Translations under genes and position numbers: made by a program | NCBI GenBank assembly: GCA_900618425.1 | Contig: UZAN01048622.1 | Coordinates: 13,221-23,747 of the forward strand | Length of the DNA stretch: 10,527 bases | Origin: Echinostoma caproni | Lineage: Eukaryota > Platyhelminthes > Trematoda > Plagiorchiida > Echinostomatidae | Direction: 5' to 3' | The notes under the pieces: model-generated | What the model saw: only the letters and a program-made list of their open reading frames with translations | What the model was told of the DNA's origin: nothing | Databases searched by the model: none | Shown here: positions 8,760-10,527 of the stretch, in pieces | How positions within the stretch are numbered: position 1 is the first letter of the stretch | Layout: each line of letters opens with the position of its first letter

Positions 8760-8838
8760 TAGCCTCGGTGGGATTCGAACCCACGCAAAGACGCCTAGGC
8801 TTTGTACGCGCTTGCTCTACCAGCTGAGCTACGAGGTC
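8760..8838 (-). tRNA. tRNA-like gene, probably pseudogene or SINE-derived; isotype not assignable
   Basis: Read on the minus strand from 8838 to 8760. The acceptor stem GACCTCG/CGAGGCT has five Watson-Crick pairs, one G-T wobble and one A-C mismatch. The D-arm GCTC-AGCTGGTA-GAGC and the T-arm GTGGG-TTCGAAT-CCCAC are perfect, so both pol III boxes are intact; position 73 is A. The anticodon region is abnormal: a possible stem AAGCGC/GCG-T-CTT has a bulged T and a 13-nt loop instead of 7, so no anticodon can be read safely. It lies antisense inside the PLE relic. Acceptor and T-arm resemble Thr-type tRNAs, which is only suggestive. Translating the other strand gives the familiar artefact VGFEPT. 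Confidence 0.65.
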
Positions 8839-8988
8839 ACACCGATAGCACTGATCTTTTCACGTTCGAATTTACCCATCCAACTTACAGAGGCATATGG
8901 CATCCACCAGTTAGCATGTTAGCTGACTTCCCCGACAGGTTTTCCTTAGAATTCACAGCAGTCTACCAAAGGAATTTCCAAGGGAAGG
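8839..8988 (+). pseudogene. Scrambled middle of the PLE reverse transcriptase
   Basis: This interval should encode the RT palm region with the first catalytic Asp (usual form FDV.SLFT..P). Only a weak trace is visible (DLFTFEF near 8850-8872). About 60 or more residues of normal spacing are missing between the LYGLPK block and the GV-MASPL block. The region was probably deleted and rearranged, perhaps together with arrival of the tRNA-like sequence. Confidence 0.4.
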
Positions 8989-9590
8989 TTAATTGATCAA
9001 ATTGTTGTTCAGTTTAATTTTAACGATGAGAAATATCGACAAAAGAATGGCGTGACCATGGCGTCTCCACTGAGACAGCTTTTTGCAGAGGTATTCATTG
9101 CGAAACTTGAAAACACTCATTAACAGTCATCTGTCAAAGACTGTGTACTATATAAGTGGTACGTTTACGACATTTACCGTGAGATTAATGCAATATTGAA
9201 CGCAACGGAACTAATAAACAGGTTCAATAGTGCACATTTCAAAATCACATTCAATTTGGAAATGAATTGTATCCACAAATGGTTGTTTGTAGATGTTTGC
9301 GTCCCCCATCAGTAAGATAGTTCTTTTCAGCGTTCCGTGCATAGAAAGGCAACTTGGAAAGACTAATACATTAATTTCCGAAGCTTTGTGTCGCTGAAGA
9401 TAAAAGCGAACCTGGTTCGTTGTTTAGCGGATAGGGCCAGAGAGATATACAGTGGGGACAAGTTAAAAGAAGAACTGCGTAATTTTAAATCGATCTTTCC
9501 ACGTAACTGGTATTCTGAAGAGCTTAGTTAACAAAATGATTGAGTGCGCGGAAAGCTCGGTACAAAAGACCGAAATTGAGAAAAAATCTG
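8989..9590 (+). pseudogene. PLE reverse transcriptase core, inactivated
   Basis: One frame (codons at 8989, 8992...) carries LIDQIVVQFNFNDEKYRQKN, then GVTMASPL, KLENTH, YVYD, INRFNSAHFKITF, LFVDVCV, RKATWKD, NLVRCLADRARDIYSGDKL and FPRNWYSEEL. These match PLE RT blocks in order. In-frame stops fall at 9121, 9313, 9364, 9529, 9541 and 9577. The catalytic box, YVDD in active PLEs, reads YVYD (first Asp codon replaced by TAC at 9166-9168), so the enzyme would be dead even without stops. Keeping one frame over about 600 bp shows decay mainly by substitutions. Confidence 0.85.
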
Positions 9591-10077
9591 TGTACGTTTC
9601 TTTGCCGTTCAAGGGGTACAATTAGAGGAGATCACACAAAAAAGATTTATTGGACACATCAATAAGACTTGCTATGCATTCCAGCTTCCTGTGTCGTTCA
9701 CGGCCAAGCCAACCATGTGTTTGCGACTGAAGGACAAAGTTGCAGACTCTGAGGTCTCATCCTGTGCATTTACTTAGCCCTATGGAACAATGCACATAGG
9801 TAGTACTGTCAGGCGATTGTCCGAACGGATTTGTGAACACTACTGAGTGTGGCTGAACACCAAGTACAGTGTTTTCATGCCTAGCTGAAATAAATCCCAC
9901 AGTGGACCTGGTTCAGGCATTCGGTCCTCAGTATACAGTTGGTGGACGCTTATCGAGACAGGTTCGCAGTCGTATGCTGGCCACAACAGAAGCGGTGGGC
10001 ATTCATCTGCACAACCCCCTCTGTGTGCCCCAAAACAATTTGTGCAACCGCTAAAGCTTCCCAGGACAACACGATCC
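9587..10077 (+). pseudogene. PLE C-terminal GIY-YIG endonuclease region, inactivated
   Basis: VYVSLPFKG begins in frame 2; from about 9613 the reading returns to frame 1 and continues through LEEITQKRF, SFTAKPTMCLRLKDKVADSE and HIGSTVRRLSERICEHY. The last segment corresponds to the YIG strand and following helix (YIG.T.R.L..R..EH) of the GIY-YIG fold, with His replacing Tyr. In-frame stops follow at about 9775 and at 9844. The end of the protein is split: LATTEAVGIHLHNPL is in frame 2 and APKQFVQPLKLP in frame 1, so a frameshift lies near 10018-10025. The frame ends at a stop at 10078. Confidence 0.75.
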
Positions 10078-10527
10078 TAACAAACAGCATATCACGTGTA
10101 ATCTCGATGATCGGATGAAAAAATCTAATGATGAATTCACTTCTAGTACTCTGAGATTTTATTATATTTTAATTTTTCAAGGCAATTTTATTCCCAAATA
10201 GGGATATATATATGTATATATTGAGATGTATTGGCCTGAATAAAAATCCCTGAACAAGAAGCTTGTTCGCCATTTTGTTGTCTTGTTTGTAATATTTGTA
10301 ATATTTTTCACAAACGTTTTTTGTCTTCTATTCATGCAAAGATCTATACTAGATTACTGGCGCTCCCTTCGATTGGCTGCGGTACATTGTCTCCCTCTCG
10401 GAATTATTTTATTTTCGTGAACTCGAAATTTCTAATCGCGGTTTCAGTATTAATGAGGTTCAAACACGATCCACTCAATATTATGTCTGTTATGTCCTCG
10501 TCGGCTCATTTTCGGATTCCAACTCAA
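10078..10527. other. AT-rich 3' flank of the PLE relic
   Basis: Contains a TA-rich microsatellite (10204-10222), an AATAAA-like hexamer near 10239, and a 7-bp perfect hairpin at 10252-10268. No coding sequence was recognised. Part of this may be the PLE 3' untranslated or terminal repeat region, but no second terminal-repeat copy is visible in the window to confirm it. Confidence 0.45.
10252..10268. repeat. Perfect 7-bp inverted repeat with 3-nt loop
   Basis: GAACAAG (10252-10258) and CTTGTTC (10262-10268) pair exactly around AAG. GGGAT (10201-10205) and ATCCC (10246-10250) just upstream are also complementary and enclose the TA microsatellite. Role unknown. Confidence 0.6.

Larger units (their letters stand above)
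8531..10077 (+). mobile_element. Decayed Penelope-like element (RT + GIY-YIG), 5'-truncated
   Basis: Penelope-like elements (PLEs) are retroelements encoding one protein with a reverse transcriptase related to telomerase RT and, in many, a C-terminal GIY-YIG endonuclease. Blocks found in order on the + strand: FIDVSIFQRIRPTGTVF with LYGLPK (about 8636-8712), GVTMASPLRQLFAEVFIAKL (about 9049-9108), YVYD (9160-9171), LFVDVCV (9283-9303), NLVRCLADRAR (near 9415-9445), VYVSLPFKG (near 9590-9616), VSFTAKPTMCLRLKDKV (near 9690-9740), HIGSTVRRLSERICEHY (about 9793-9843), and LATTEAVGIHLHNPL (near 9977-10021). Order and spacing fit the family, but the N-terminal region is missing and stops and frameshifts are frequent. 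It is an old, inactive copy. Both ends are approximate. Confidence 0.88.

Noticed and set aside
8802..8996. 64-codon + strand frame as a gene
   Set aside because: Starts inside the antisense tRNA-like sequence and continues through scrambled PLE sequence.
9508..9535. CTGAAGAG on the + strand as a possible hammerhead CUGANGA box
   Set aside because: No stem II followed by GAAA, and it lies within the PLE coding remnant, where it encodes the expected S-E-E-L residues.
1..10527. CRISPR array, bacterial operon, phage or defence system
   Set aside because: No regularly spaced repeats, no bacterial ribosome-binding-site and gene layout, and the retroelements and microsatellites are of eukaryotic type.

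Overview
The window looks like non-genic DNA from a eukaryotic, invertebrate-type genome. It is AT-rich, packed with (TA)n-type microsatellites and retroelement relics, and shows no operon structure, bacterial-type genes or convincing multi-exon gene. The retroelement types (a Penelope-like element with a GIY-YIG tail, and tRNA-derived SINE-like repeats with hammerhead-like pieces) suggest a flatworm, probably a digenean trematode. That assignment is inference; nothing here fixes the species. One ambiguous base (n, 8035) is consistent with a draft assembly.

The only clear protein-coding signal is dead: a Penelope-like element (PLE) relic on the + strand, about 8531-10077. It keeps recognisable blocks of reverse transcriptase (an RIRPTGT...LYGLPK block, a GV-MASPL block, a YVYD block where YVDD is expected, an LFVDVCV block) and then a decayed GIY-YIG endonuclease region. 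Most of its 3' half stays in one frame from 8989 onward but carries many in-frame stops, and one of the two catalytic aspartates of YVDD is replaced by Tyr. An antisense tRNA-like gene (8760-8838) lies inside it, exactly where the RT reading frame is lost.

The rest is intergenic or intronic DNA with small SINE-like relics. On the minus strand are a tRNA-like head at 1924-1977, a fuller tRNA-derived SINE at 2924-3077, a second copy of part of its body ending in (TA)n at about 4062-4190, and a third, diverged tail copy at about 6161-6235. On the + strand there is a tRNA-like head at 3612-3680. The body shared by the 2.9 kb and 4.1 kb copies contains pieces resembling the hammerhead ribozyme core (a GGAC...CGAAA part and a TGACGAG part), which recalls the hammerhead-bearing SINE-like Sm-alpha repeats of schistosomes. 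The pieces are out of canonical order or mutated, so activity is doubtful.

Other points are a weak exon-like ORF (5241-5423), two GC-richer islands of unknown origin (about 5690-5900 and 6240-6720, the second with an 8-bp perfect hairpin), a G-rich tract at 7679-7699, and several TA-rich microsatellites. The remaining short ORFs show no recognisable protein and fit chance expectation.
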